Of a DNA stretch of 64,000 bases, positions 35,463 to 47,607 are shown piece after piece. How positions within the stretch are numbered: position 1 is the first letter of the stretch; each line of letters begins with the position of its first letter. The notes beneath the pieces were generated by a model. That model was not told the DNA's origin. It worked only from the letters and a program-made list of their open reading frames with translations, and did not search any database. A program made the translations under genes and the position numbers. Source of the stretch: Floccularia luteovirens (lineage: Eukaryota; Basidiomycota; Agaricomycetes; Agaricales; Squamanitaceae); assembly GCA_009739215.1 (NCBI GenBank), contig VSJF01000014.1, positions 1 to 64,000 on the forward strand, given 5' to 3'.

Positions 35463-36627
35463 TAACCGAAGAGCAGCTGGAGGCAGAGTGGGTGAAGAAG
35501 GGAAGGGAGGGAGAGAACGCTAAGTTGCCGAAACGAAACATGCCTTTATCCCATAAAATTGGTTGACAGGCCCCAGCCGATCAGAGCTCATGGCGAGAAA
35601 TACTAGATGTGGACTTCCAGGAACGGTCTTGAGCGGATATTTGCAGAGTATGTAACATGCCGATGACTATCTTGAACGAAGAAATACATATCAGTTCAGG
35701 GATGAGCGAGATATCAGAGATACCGCATGCAAATTTTGGTTAAAGCTTGCATGTGTAATGTTATAATTTAGGTAGATTCCTAGACTAGGAGGATATATAT
35801 ATGTTAGATAGATGAACAAGATGTATGTATACTTACGAACAATGATTAAATTCCTTGTGCTCCATTATAATTATAGCTTGTTATCAATACCCTTTGTTAC
35901 CGGATCGTTCTATCCTCTTAGCCTCCGTCTTAGTCAACGAGTTAGTATGATTTCCTAGACGATACTTTATCGATAAGTTTCACTGACTTCTAGCCCATTC
36001 GTACCATACAAATCCCGTCTCTGCCAAGCAAGTCAGGTTAGATGCACAGCATGAAAATAGCACTTTTGCAACAAAAAATGCATGACCAAGTTCCCATGCC
36101 GGGTGACTCTATTTAATGCAAATGTCAACATATTGTCTTTCGTTGTCATGTTTACACACTTCAAATTTGTATTATATGTGTATGTCATTTTGCCATCTCG
36201 CTCCGTTCAAGGAAGCTCCCATAATTTGGCGTCATCAACATTCACTACCTTTCGCGGACAGGGTCATCGCCGCAACTAGCGCCGTGATGCGTTCCTGATA
36301 TATAACCCGAGAAAAGATAATAAAATTTCTCCACCCGATGGAAAAGCCGCAATGCTTAGGTCTATGCAATCATTCATTTTTAGCAAATAGGGGAGTACAA
36401 CCAACAAAAATTGTGCAAATGGACGTGCTAGACTCGGCAAATAAACCATACATCAAATGATAAGGCTGCTCTAGAGTACGCTCGCTTACAAACATTACCT
36501 ATAGTGCTGTGCAGCTAGTGACTTGTTTTTCTTTTCCGAAACGTGCTTTCCGGATCAATTATCATTAGGTGACGTGGTATGAATATCGCAAATACGTATT
36601 TTTTTGATTCGTTCCCGGGTAGATGAA
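35463..36627. other. Intergenic region
   Basis: About 1.2 kb upstream of the Ser-rich gene and downstream of the ferredoxin gene. AT-rich, with short open stretches that show no recognisable protein. It holds the promoter of the minus-strand Ser-rich gene; nothing else is supported. Confidence 0.5.
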
Positions 36628-37581
36628 TCAATGTGAAGACTTTTTTCCTATACAAGCACAAAGTTTATAAAGAAAAAGTTGATTAGCAATAGTAACGCAC
36701 CATCAACAAACATATTCCTTGTCGCGGATGGCAAAGTTGCGATAATCCCATCTAAGTCTTTCGTGAGTTTAACTTGGCACCCTAGACGGCTGGTGTCGGT
36801 AAGGCCAAAAGCCATATCTAACATGTCGTTTTCGTCATCCTCTGGCTCAGGAAGGAGGTCATAGTACTCGGCAGGCAAAATGACATGGCAAGTGGAGCAT
36901 GCAACCGAGCCTTCGCATGCTCCTAGTGATAACGCGGAGATGACAAGAGGCAGCGTTTTGATACGTGCGTAGATATCGGAATGTTGATTACACCGTGATT
37001 CAGAGACAACGTAAATCAGGAGGATACAGACACGAAGAATGAGCGTCATACACAAGCTATTTCAGTGATAACGCACCTTCCAGATCAATGTCATATTCAT
37101 GTGCGACAGATAGGAGATCATCGCCTTCATTAGCTTCTACGGTTTTGACTAGGTTCCCTTTCGAATCTTTAAAGTGAACTTTGATTCTAACGTATAATAT
37201 GGACAATGAGTGTAAACCCCTCTTTATCATTTAGGGAAATTTCATACCCAGTCCCAGGCTGCGGGCGTGAAATTCCTCCGTGTAGCACGACTAACAAATA
37301 TTTGAAATTTCAATTTTGCATGCAGGAACGTGATATGGATCCGACGCACCACCCGTCTTCATGAAATCGCATCTCCTATTCGTTGAGAACCAAGATTTAC
37401 CACTACCAGTCGATCCCGGTAATCCATTATATGACGGACAGGAGGCTAGAGCATATGGATGTTCCCTCCGTAATTTATAGTGCCTGGTGGTAGAAATGGC
37501 GGATATACTAGTTGTGTGTAGACACGAGTGTTTCCCAGAAGGTAATAGTTGACGCAACATGGATGCATTCTTGCTCGACAT
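36628..37581 (-). CDS. YAH1: Mitochondrial [2Fe-2S] ferredoxin (adrenodoxin type)
   Basis: Matrix ferredoxin that supplies electrons for Fe-S cluster, haem A and ubiquinone synthesis. ATG 37581 begins a basic, Ser-rich mitochondrial presequence. The mature part reads [82 protein letters not shown]. The four cluster cysteines are present in the adrenodoxin spacing (C-x5-C-x2-C and a distal C). The last exon adds a short tail after RNMFVDG, ending TGA 36628-36630. The first intron is uncertain: the donor near 37,390 (ACTGGTAGTG) keeps phase with the acceptor at TTTGTTAG near 37,293, but an earlier donor would shorten the presequence. Confidence 0.9.
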
Positions 37582-38292
37582 CCTATCGGAACCTCACCCG
37601 ACCAAATTTTCCGACGCGCAGGTCACGTGAACATAACAGTCCGCCTCCGTTTGTTCACGCGGTAAATAACTTTAAAATATATATATAATCATATGTTGGT
37701 ATGTACTGTGTGCAACCGTATGTTATCTCTATTCTACGACTCGTCCTTACTTCTTATCACTAAGGCATACTCAGAGTAGCTGGCAACCTCAGAACAAGCC
37801 GCCCGAAAGGTAGAAACACAAGGAACACCCAAATCGTGAAACGGACAGAACCGTTGTGCAGAGCTCATAATTCCTGAGTGGGTGCATGGTCACGGGCAAC
37901 ACCTGTATCTGGAAAATTACAAGTCCCGACAAATGCACATACATATAAACCCCGTGGATCTAGCGAGGGGTTACTATCAGAAGCTCACTTCAGCAGAACA
38001 CAGCTGTAGCTGTTCGGTGGCATGTTTCGTATTCGACATATTTCGTATTTCATACCCGGAATTATCCCGAATTCGCCTTGCTGGCACACCTACCCAAAGA
38101 TTATCACGACTGCTTCCAGAAAAATTAGGTTTGTCATTTCAAAGAGCATCTAACAAATGTCCCGGGAATCCTACCATTGTGATGTATCATGACGACTTTT
38201 CTTCGGGACATCGACGGGAACAATAATTCGCGCATATAATATAGAATCTTGCAATACTAGAACGAAAGAAATAGCATTACATCAAGTTCAAG
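37582..38292. promoter_or_regulatory. Divergent intergenic region with TATA-like box before the sedolisin gene
   Basis: 711 bp between two divergent starts. A TATA-like CATATAATA lies at 38233-38241, about 52 bp before the sedolisin ATG. Another AT-rich run (AATATATATATAATC) lies near 37,676. A hydrophilic open stretch near 37,882 has no recognisable motif. Confidence 0.4.
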
Positions 38293-40930
38293 ATGGCCAG
38301 TTCTTTACGACTGCTGGTCTTCAGTTTATTGGTGTCAGCTGCACTAGCACTCTCGTCGCCATACGTCGTTCACGAAAAACGCACCAACGTGCCTAAAGGA
38401 TGGCTTTACAGTCGAAAACATTCACCATCTGCAATAATCCCGTTGCGTTTTGGACTCAAACAATCCAATATGGATAAACTCGACGAGATGCTTCACAATG
38501 TTTCCCACCCGGAGTCTCCTCATTATGGTAAACATTGGACACCCGAACAAGTAGCCAGAACGTTTGCCCCGAGTGCAAATACATACAACACAGTCAAGGA
38601 GTGGCTCATAGAATCTGGGATCAGTCCGGAGAAAGTGAAATTGGCACCAACGAAGACATGGATCGAGGTGAATACGACTGTAGAAGACGCCGAGCGACTC
38701 TTGAAGACTGAATATAATGTCTATGTCCACGGCAGTGGTAAAGAGCATATCGGTAAGCGTCAAACCTTTGAAATGGTTTGCTTTATGGACTTATATCATT
38801 TTGTCCAAAGCATGCGATTTTTATCACCTTCCACTCCGAGTCTCAACCGAGATCGACATCGTCACACCTACTATCCACTTCAACTCGGTCATAACCAGGC
38901 GTGGCAGAACTTTGCACAAGTCCACCAAAGAATTGGGCCATCCACACAACGGATTGGCTCATGACTCCATAAGTACATTAACCCATATGTCGAATGGTCT
39001 GGACACCTGCGATACAATGATCACCCCATCTTGTCTTCGAGCATTGTACGGCATTGACTACGAAGCAGTTTCCGCTTCTAATAATTCGTTCGGGATTGGT
39101 TCGTGTCAATTCTAATTCAGTGCATGCAAACCTCCTTAGGTCCCTGAAGTTGAATATACGCCACAGGCATATCTCCAGTCCGATCTTGATTTATTTTCAT
39201 CATATTACTCCCCAAGTATGATGGGCAAATCTCCGAAGCTGGCTTCAATTGACGGAGGTGTGTTTTTTGCGAGTTGAGATTTGAATCTGATCTTTATGAG
39301 GTTTAGGTGTTGTACAAACTGCTGTGACAGGCTTCAACTACAATGGGGAGTCAAACCTCGATCTACAATATGCGATGAGTTTGGTTAACCCGGCAGAATC
39401 ATATAAACAAGATATCACTTTATATCAAGTCGGTGATATCCCACAAGGTAAGTAACTTTTAGTCATTTCGAACTATCAATGAACATGATTTGTTCGGGCA
39501 GGCGGAACATTCAACAACTTGCTTGATGCACTTGATGCTTCTTATTGTACTTACATGGGTGGTGATGATCCATTTGTCGACGGCTTTTACCCGGATGATT
39601 ATTCAAATGGTTATGGAGGTATGATATGAAGATGTATTCTATATACCTTCTGACAGTATTTGATAGGTCCACTAAATTGCGGTACCGAAAAACCTGCGAA
39701 TGTCATATCCACATCATATGGCTTAAATGAAGCAGACCTCTCCTATTTATACACAGCACGACAATGTTCTGAGTAAGCAGCACGTCAATCAATGCATCAA
39801 GGAACTGAAGGGTGCTTCATATATCAGATACGCCAAATTGGGACTCATGGGAGTAACAGTTTTATATTCGTCAGGGGACTCGGGAGTTGCAGGTAAGTGC
39901 GGTATTGTTAAATAGTAGCCTCTCGTTGACAGACCCTCAAGGCACCGCGGGTCTGTGTTTGAATCCAGATGGTCCGTACAATGTCTTCTTTGTTGGCAGT
40001 CTGGTGACATAAACCTGCCCAACTCATAGGCTCACAGACGGTAGACGGATCAAAGTTCAATCCAGGTACTACATTTTTGACGAAGATTTCATCTCGCGCT
40101 CATCGCCTGTGAAGGTTTTCCTGCAACATGCCCGTACGTGACATCTGTCGGCGCTACACAGATCAATCCCGGTGCCAACACAACCGAACCAGAAAGCGCC
40201 TGTCAGCAGGTCATTTCTAGTGGCGGTGGGTTTAGTAATCACTTCGCACTTCCTGAATACCAGAAAAGCGCTGTTAGCCGATATATGAAAGATTATACTC
40301 CAAATTATGCTCCAGGAGTCTGGAATTCCACAGGAACTGTGAGAAAAATTTACCTGTCTCGCTAGCCTCTTTGTCACTAATTATTGATGATCTATCAACC
40401 CTTCCCTCAACTTTGTTAAGAGTCGGGGTTATCCAGATATAGCCGCAAACGGGTATGTTCAGAAACGTGTGCCTAATTCATGAAGTCATTGATTCATTTT
40501 TACTCAGCGCTAACTACATTGTGGCTGTAAGTGCCTCGTGGTTCCATGCTCTATTGCATAACTCATAATCTCTTTCAGGTTAATGGGCAATTGTCGCGTG
40601 TTTATGGAACATCTGCTGCTACCCCTGTGGTTGGTGCCATTCTCACATTGGTCAATGATGCCAGAATCACTGCCGGTAAAAGTCCTATTGGATTTATAAA
40701 CCCTACTGTATGCAAATCCAAAAGTCTGAAACTATTCAAATGTGTGGAACTAAAACTCCCGGTAGATTTACTCCGAATCGTTTGTTGATGCATTTAATGA
40801 TATCAGTTCTGGCGTAAACGAGGGGTGTGGAACGTCAGGATTTAGCTCGGCGCCAGGATGGGATCCTGTTACTGGCCTTGGGACCCCGTCTTTCCCGCAA
40901 CTTGTCAAGAAGTGGTTGGAGCTGCCATGA
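38293..40930 (+). CDS. Sedolisin (S53) serine-carboxyl protease, tripeptidyl-peptidase type, secreted
   Basis: Acid protease of family S53. A signal peptide (RLLVFSLLVSAALAL) is followed by the pro-kumamolisin propeptide (HVSHPESPHYGKHWTPEQVA-type segment near 38,520, and KTWIEVNTTVEDAERLL). Catalytic residues are visible. Glu and Asp lie in ESNLD (about 39,350), spaced as in TPP1-like enzymes. The nucleophile Ser is in GTSAATP (about 40,610). The calcium-site region and C-terminus are typical: FNDISSGVNEGCGTSGF, GWDPVTGLGTPSFPQL, stop TGA 40928-40930. Cleavage context YGIDYEAVSASNNSFGI precedes the mature domain. About eleven introns were placed, all in phase, with no frame break. Likely role: extracellular or vacuolar protein degradation at low pH. 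Confidence 0.9.
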
Positions 40931-42739
40931 TGTGCATGTCAGGCATGTATGTCGGTTCCTGTATCAAACAGATCATTCCTGTTGTCCCGCTTGATCAATT
41001 GTAAATTGTATTATCAAGACCTTTTGTTTGGCCCAATAGTATTCGATTGCATTTAAACGGCAATAGAGTTATATTTATACGCCCCATAAAGGTGGCTGAA
41101 GAGTCTTGGGATTGGCTTGACCCTGTCAGAGGAGTTTGGGATAGAATGGGGATGAAGTTAGTGCGGGTGATGGCTTAATGGTACTAACCAACTTTCTGTC
41201 CATTGTGTTATCTTTGAGCGCCGAAAATAACCACAAAAGAAACCCTAACATATAGAAACTTTAACCCACATACCCCAATCTGGAAACATGGAGTTTTGGC
41301 GGAGAAGACATCGTAATGCGATACAACGCATGCATAAGCTATCGATTGAATCACAAGCAGGTCGAGAGCTGTTTATGAGCAGGTACGGTGGTCTCGGCCT
41401 GTTATGTCATATGTATCATGAAGGATGAATCATTCTTGGGGACTTGTCCGCTTTGGCAAGAGCAAGGGTTAAAAAACCCTAAATTAAAATAACCACATCA
41501 ATACTGTATAATGAAGGACGTCACCAGAGAGTTGTGAGAACGGTAAATAACATAAACAAAGCTGACGGCACATACGAACCAATAAACTTTGAACATGTGG
41601 AAGTGGATAGTAAAATGGAGAAGATAATTGTCTTGGCTTGGTGTCATGATTGGTGTGCAAGGAAAAACTGGTTAATCCTGACTTAGGAAATGTATGTTCT
41701 CCGAGGAGAGTCTGCCACTTGGGGTCTAGACAGGAGTAAAAGTGGTGTGAAAAACAAACCGATTGCTAAGAGTTGAACTAATTTCAAAAAATTTGAGAGT
41801 TGTGGGGTTTGTTCCTTCAAATCTTCAGACCAACTGGAGATATTATATACTCCCGACGGCGTGATAGCGTTTCAGAATTGCAAGTTTTAGGTTAAACACT
41901 GACCTTATCATTAGTTTTGCAAAAATGGCGCGGTTAACTTGAAGCAGGTAGAGTGTCAGGTCCTGAGGAAACAGAAAGAATTCATGGTACAAGCAATTGT
42001 CTTTCTTCATTTGAACTTCGGCAACTCTGCAGTGAGCAATGTGAAAATATAGCCAAGAATGAGCAGCTTATGCTCATGACCGAGCTCTGCGCGGAGACTT
42101 GGGGATGTTGAAATGGGGAATAAACCACAAGGATCTGGGCTGGTGTTAGTGGGGAGTTTCATGTTTTTAGCCATGGAAAATTAGTTCTGCAAGTTGCTCC
42201 GACTCACGACATACAGTACAGCAGAGCGGCCCTAAGCGAACCTGGGCACCTTCACATTAGGAGCAGTACTCTCCTCAATATGACAAGTTTCTTTTGTTTT
42301 GGACCGTCTGTTTGGCTGATCATAGTGTCGCCAAAACCTTGGTTAAATACTGTGGAGAAAGCTGATTCATTTTCTGGTTAAGCACAGTCAGTACAAAAGC
42401 GAAATCGGGATAGTCGGACATGATATGATACATTGAATTTGAAAAAAACCACGTGTACAATCATGGAGATGTTTCAGGTTTTAACATTTAAATTTTGCGA
42501 AAGCTAGGCTTTGATCATATATGGAAATTTGTACTTGTAAAGGTTGTCAAACGATGAATTGTCGACATCAGACAATTGGGGACTGGCAGATCTGCGGAAT
42601 CCCGTAACTGTATCTCAGATGTCCATGTCAAGCGCAGGATCGGTCCTTGCTTGATTCGCCATTCTGGCTATAAAACCACCCTGTCATTCTCACTTAATAT
42701 CAATACACCCCCCCATCCACTAAATTCCCTCACATTCAG
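40931..42739. other. Long intergenic region
   Basis: About 1.8 kb between the protease and the desaturase. It contains a short open stretch at 41,086-41,178 (EESWDWLDPVRGVWDRMG) and one at about 41,288-41,380 (MEFWRRRHRNAIQRMHKLS followed by a GTACGG donor-like site). Neither connects to further exons, so I do not call genes. The 3' half is presumably the desaturase promoter. Confidence 0.4.
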
Positions 42740-44707
42740 ATGATTTGGTATCAAATCTTTCGAGATGGTCCAGAATATGAAGCAAAGAAGCAGAAAGGCA
42801 CCTTTACACCCCCAAATATTACAATAAAGGATCTTTATGATGCGGTTCCCCGTCATCTGTTTGAAAAGGATACTTGCAAGAGCCTCTACTACATTTTCGG
42901 GCATCTAGCTGTTACCTTTGCATTCTATTATATGGGGTGCAGAATCAACTTGGTTACTTCAATCTGTGCAAGCTCTTTTCTTGGTCCATTTTTCTCTCTT
43001 CGGATACTGCGACCGATGCTGTGGGTGTGCTATTGGGCATGGCAAGGCATGTCGTTTGCTGGAATATGGTCACTAGGTAAGAGTTCCGTGGACTTGAAAG
43101 ACATGACATTTGTTTATGAATAAGGGATAGGTCACGAGGTATGTGGTATACAAAGTCTAGAGTCCAACTCAGGCAATACAACTATTCTGTCAATACTCCC
43201 AGGCCGGTCATAACGCATTATCGCCCTTCCCAACCTTAAATTCTGTTGTCGGACTGCTCCTGCATACATTTATATTAACACCCTATTATTCATGGCGTGT
43301 TACACACCAGACTCATCACGTAATTGATCTTTCCAACTCTGGTTTGTCTCGAACTGACTACTGGCGGAATCTAGAAAGCTACTAATAACCTCGAACGTGA
43401 TGAAACATTTATTCCACCAACCAATCAGGATCTCAAGCTCCCAAATGGAACGATTGCGGTCAGAATGGACTATGCCACAATCTTGGAGGAAACCCCTGGT
43501 TTCACCTTATTTAAAATGTTCGTTCGTCAATTCTTGTACGTACTGGAACCTAAATTTTGTTTATGAGTTGTTACTCACCCCATCAATGTAGTGGGTTCCA
43601 ATTATACCTGATGTGGGTATGCTGCTCATTCATCCATATTATACATTGACCTTTTTTTTCTTCTCCTAGTCACAATCGTAAGGGGAATCCGAAATACCCT
43701 CCAGGAACAAGTGTGAGCACCTTCCAACCCGTCAGGAATATAATTGATGTATCTAAAACTAAATTTAGCACTACAAACCTTCATCCATGCTATTCAAACC
43801 TCATCATGGTAAGCATCACTGAATTTGTCACAGCTTTCGTGTCTCACTCACTTGTGTACGTAGCTAGGGGTGTCATTGCGTCGAATATCTCCATTCTTAC
43901 TATGCTCGTATTGTTAACCACCTACTCCTTCAAAACTGGCTCTCTTTGGGCGCATTATATCTTACCTTGGCTAGTAAGTTATTTTGTTGTATTCACCTTT
44001 CCGTTGTCCTGAGAAGTGTACTCTTCAAGTGTGCTCACAATTGGTAGGTTGGAGTATTCTATCTGTTTGGACATTATTTGAACAGCTTCCAGGATGGTTA
44101 TGGTGACATATTTACAACATAGTGACCCTACTATCCCTTATTACCGCAAGGTAAGTGATTTCTTTTGTGATTCAAATCAAGGTTACATTTCATCGATATG
44201 ATAGGATCAATGGACTTTTGCGCGCGGTGCACTGGCGACAGTTGACCGGCCCTTGTTCGGGTGGGCAGGGAGATTTTTCCTGCATAATGTACGCCGGAGA
44301 AAATTCAAGTGAATGCTACATCTTCTCACATCGGAATATAGATAAGCACAGATCATGTCGCACATCATTTCTTTGCAAGTATACCATTTTGTGAGCAGTT
44401 CGCGCCTGAAGGTTTATGTTATAGTGACTCATGCATCTTTATCAATATCAGACAATTTACCGCAGGTAACGGAGGCTATCAAACCTGTCCTTGGCGAGTA
44501 TTACAACTATGATTCGACGGTAATATTATTCCACCTTCAAACAATCGAACCTGCTCTGATTGTTTCACCTAGCCTGTGTTACATGCCTTGTGGCGCTCCT
44601 TTACACAATGCAGATTTGTGGAGTCTGAAGGGGATATAGTTTTCTTTAAGAATCAATATGGAGAATCTCTCATGACGTTGGCTGATCCCAAGCGTGCACA
44701 TAAATAA
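42740..44707 (+). CDS. Delta-12-type (FAD2-like) fatty acid desaturase
   Basis: Membrane di-iron desaturase of the ER, converting oleoyl to linoleoyl chains in this family. All three histidine boxes can be assembled. HEAGH spans an 8-nt exon (43131-43138) and the next exon. HQTHH lies near 43,310. HVAHH, within STDHVAHHFFASIPF, lies near 44,360. The last exon carries LWRSFTQCRFVESEGDIVFFKN and ends TAA 44705-44707. Two microexons are required. The 8-nt one supplies the first His and Glu of box 1. A 14-nt one at 44030-44043 gives CAHNW before MVMVTYLQHSDPTIPYYRK. With both, every junction is in phase, so an apparent frameshift disappears. ATG 42740 starts MIWYQIFRDGPEYEAKK; a start further upstream cannot be excluded because ATTCAG precedes it. 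Confidence 0.85.
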
Positions 44708-45578
44708 CAAATATTTCGGAGTGCATACCTGCCAAATTCAAAACTGTGCGTTGTATGTTTCACCATTGTTCTTCCATCTCTGATTAGATTATGTATCAGG
44801 CAGGTTTTTCTTTCCGTTGAATAATTTATCACCGATATTATAGTTTTAAAGTAATTTGTTTGCGTAGTTTATAAGGTTGCACCTAAACTATTGTTTGTGA
44901 ATTATATCCACCACGAAATTCCGTGGCATGATTTTATAAGAGTATTGTTGTCGGGAAGGAAATTCTTTAGAAATAGGATTAAGGTTCAAGCTCAAGTTTT
45001 GCGTCGCTTCACTACGTACAATACATGTGGATACCGTTCAGATCACGAATGCCTCAATTCTTTACTTCTATCCTCCTTCATTTTGATGGTCAGCTGGCCC
45101 GCGGATCTTCTGAACAAGGGCTCTTTCTCGATTTATTCTTGTCATTGGCAATGGGCAATAATAGATAATTCATGGTCACCCAGCCTGCCCAATCTACCTG
45201 CGCATGTATGTTCTGGTCCTTGTCTGCACCTTTAGTAGCAACGTAAAGAAGCATTTTGTCAATAGAAGTATCAGATGTAAGCCTCTCTTGCTTCGTTGGC
45301 AACACGCGCCTTGGCCGTTACAAACCCCGTTGGCACGATCCGCAAGGCAGTTTCACGCGGTTTATCTTTAGGCCAAACGGCGACTCTCCCTGAGCTATCC
45401 TTTGTATAAATACCGAAGAAGTCTTTTAAGGAGTCTCTATCCGCTCACGTGGAGTCATTTTCGTTTGTCTCTCACATTCGGCTGCTCGGTAATTGATTTT
45501 ATTATTAAGTATAGAAATATAACGCCTACATTAACGAGAAAGACATCTTTCATCCTTGTTACAACTCCAACCGCACCC
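44708..45578. other. Intergenic region
   Basis: 871 bp between the desaturase stop and the thioesterase start. Open stretches here lack conserved motifs. It presumably carries the desaturase terminator and the thioesterase promoter. Confidence 0.45.
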
Positions 45579-46445
45579 ATGACTTCCAGATCTCAAAGCA
45601 GTCCCAATACCTCTTCTTCGCAATTTTCAAGTCCTGCATCTTTACCTCCAAAAGCAACATCGCCAGCGCGCAAGTTTTGGGTTGATCCTGTAACATTACC
45701 ACACCACGGCAATGTCTCTTCAATTGCAGGAAATGTGTCGGATTACATTAAACAATTGATATACAACACCTACATTTCTTATGGAGTTGTAGACGAGGAT
45801 ACCTTTGGTTACGAAGTAGGCAAGGCGGTCAAGTTCGTAGAAATGAATACCGATCGGAAGCTAGAAAAGCAAGGAAGGCTGGAAGCTACGACGGTCGCCG
45901 AAGTCGTTGTAACGAAACGTACGTAGTACACTTGGCATTGTGAAAAGTAGTTCCTGACCTGACGACATTCGATAGGCATGCTGAATGGTGCTGGTATGCT
46001 TCACGGAGGCTGCGTGGCATACCTCATTGACAAGTGCGTTTAATTCATCAAAATTGAAAATGGCTCGAGGTTAATCTTTGTGCAGCTGTTGTAGTACACC
46101 CTTAGTCGTGTTAGGTCTTGTCCAGGATACCAATGGTATTGGTGTCACGCAAGCCATGAACGTGATTTTTCATGCTCCTGCACCTCTGTAAGCAAATCTG
46201 TCCTTATCACCGCTCTACCTTTGATAACCAAACGGTGGGTAGTGGCACATGTCTTCGCATTGTTAGCACTTCTATCTCTCTGGGAGGAAGGGTCATGACT
46301 TCCAGATGCGAGGTTTGTCACCATTTACGTTATTCATTTCCCTATTTTGCATTGCATACTGATTCGTTTTTATAAGATCATTGATAAAAATTCGGGGAGG
46401 ATTGTAGCTTCTGCGTACTTGAATAAAATGCAACCAAAGTTGTGA
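45579..46445 (+). CDS. Hotdog-fold acyl-CoA thioesterase (PaaI/ACOT13-like)
   Basis: Hotdog thioesterases hydrolyse acyl-CoA to fatty acid and CoA. ATG 45579 starts a Ser/Pro-rich segment of about 35 residues, then VGKAVKFVEMNTDRKLEKQGRLEATTVAEVVVTKR. Exon 2 holds the family hallmark LNGAGMLHGGCVAYLID, where the HGG loop and the following helix form the active site. Later exons give NCCSTPLVVLGL, GVTQAMNVIFHAPAP, GTCLRIVSTSISLGGRVMTSRCE and NSGRIVASAYLNKMQPKL before TGA 46443-46445. Introns at about 45,920, 46,034, 46,189 and 46,316 are in phase. Substrate is unknown. Its place after a desaturase is suggestive of lipid metabolism, but no co-regulation is shown. Confidence 0.85.
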
Positions 46446-47607
46446 ATTGGTTTTATGTTGCAAATATGTATTATAGCACGAAATATACCTTCAAGTACAG
46501 TCGAGTATTTATTTTTTTCGACAGTATTTCATAGTTTGCATATACACGATCTTCCCAAGTTGATGAAAATAGAATTGGATGGTTTGCTCAAAAATCAATA
46601 CTGTGGGATCGGAGTTCCTTTTTGCAGATGTACAGTGGGAGTTATACAGGACTTGTGGTGCAATAATACGTGAGTGTTCGCGAAAGATCATGGTTACGTC
46701 CAGTATACCCATCAGGGCCGTGTATTACGATTGACCTCTTACTGTAAAACTGGTCTTCGTTGCTGATCTTATGTCATTTAGAAGAAAACCCGGGATAATA
46801 TGCTGTAGATTAGTCCATGCCCCGAGTGAATGAACGAAAGGAAGGAAGTCGGAGCCGTCTCCACGGTTCAATGTATCCTAGACTACATCTTTGAATAGTT
46901 TACCTCGACGTTGTCTTGAAGCCCTAGTAGTGTATTTTTATGAAGGCCCCTGTCCGGAGGGGCTGTGTGAACGTGAACTGCCGCTCAGGGGACAGTAATT
47001 TCCATCCAGCCGCTCAAGATGGGGATAACCTACACAATCTTACACAGTGGATCACAATCGTTAATGAAGGGATTGCTGCATTTGAAAGCGTCCAATCCGC
47101 TTCCGATTGTGATTTCCCTGAGTAAATTGCTTATCGATATCACGGCCGGTTCATGCTAGGAAGTGAGGAATTGAGAAGATATGCAAAGTGACGATAGGAG
47201 TTGTGATACGTCGAAATATATTAGATGATTAGAACAATGCACGTGCAAGCTGAAATTAGCTCAATTGAGAACTATGTCCGACGTCAAATCCCCTTGGTTC
47301 TTATAATGAAATTTATTGGACGGTATAGTTATGTACATCCGACAATTCAGTTCTGAATATTGAATTGATTGTTGTAACCCACACACCGTATTCAAGGTCG
47401 AAACAGTAAACCATAAATAGAAAATTTTGACAACAGGTTCCCACACGTGTCTTCCTCCCATGCGAAATTGTAAGTTAAGTGCATCCGACAACGGACTTAA
47501 ACCAAAAGGCAATGGTTGTTTTCTTCCCCTCACTTTCCCATACTTCTGGGGCCCAACTCTGTTTGTGAACAATGCTTGGTGACACACTGGAGGGGGTGCT
47601 TCATGTC
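46446..47607. other. Intergenic region
   Basis: 1.16 kb without a recognisable gene. An open stretch at 46,940-47,125 (MKAPVRRGCVNVNCRSGD) lacks any family signature. No repeat or RNA was identified. Confidence 0.45.

Noticed and set aside
41288..41390. Possible first exon of a gene (MEFWRRRHRNAIQRMHKLS, then a donor-like GTACGG)
   Set aside because: No in-phase acceptor leads to a recognisable continuation, and the segment has no family signature.
43976..44110. Apparent frameshift in the desaturase before TYLQHSDP
   Set aside because: A 14-nt exon at 44030-44043 with good AG and GT borders restores the frame and the conserved N-x-W residues, so no mutation is needed.
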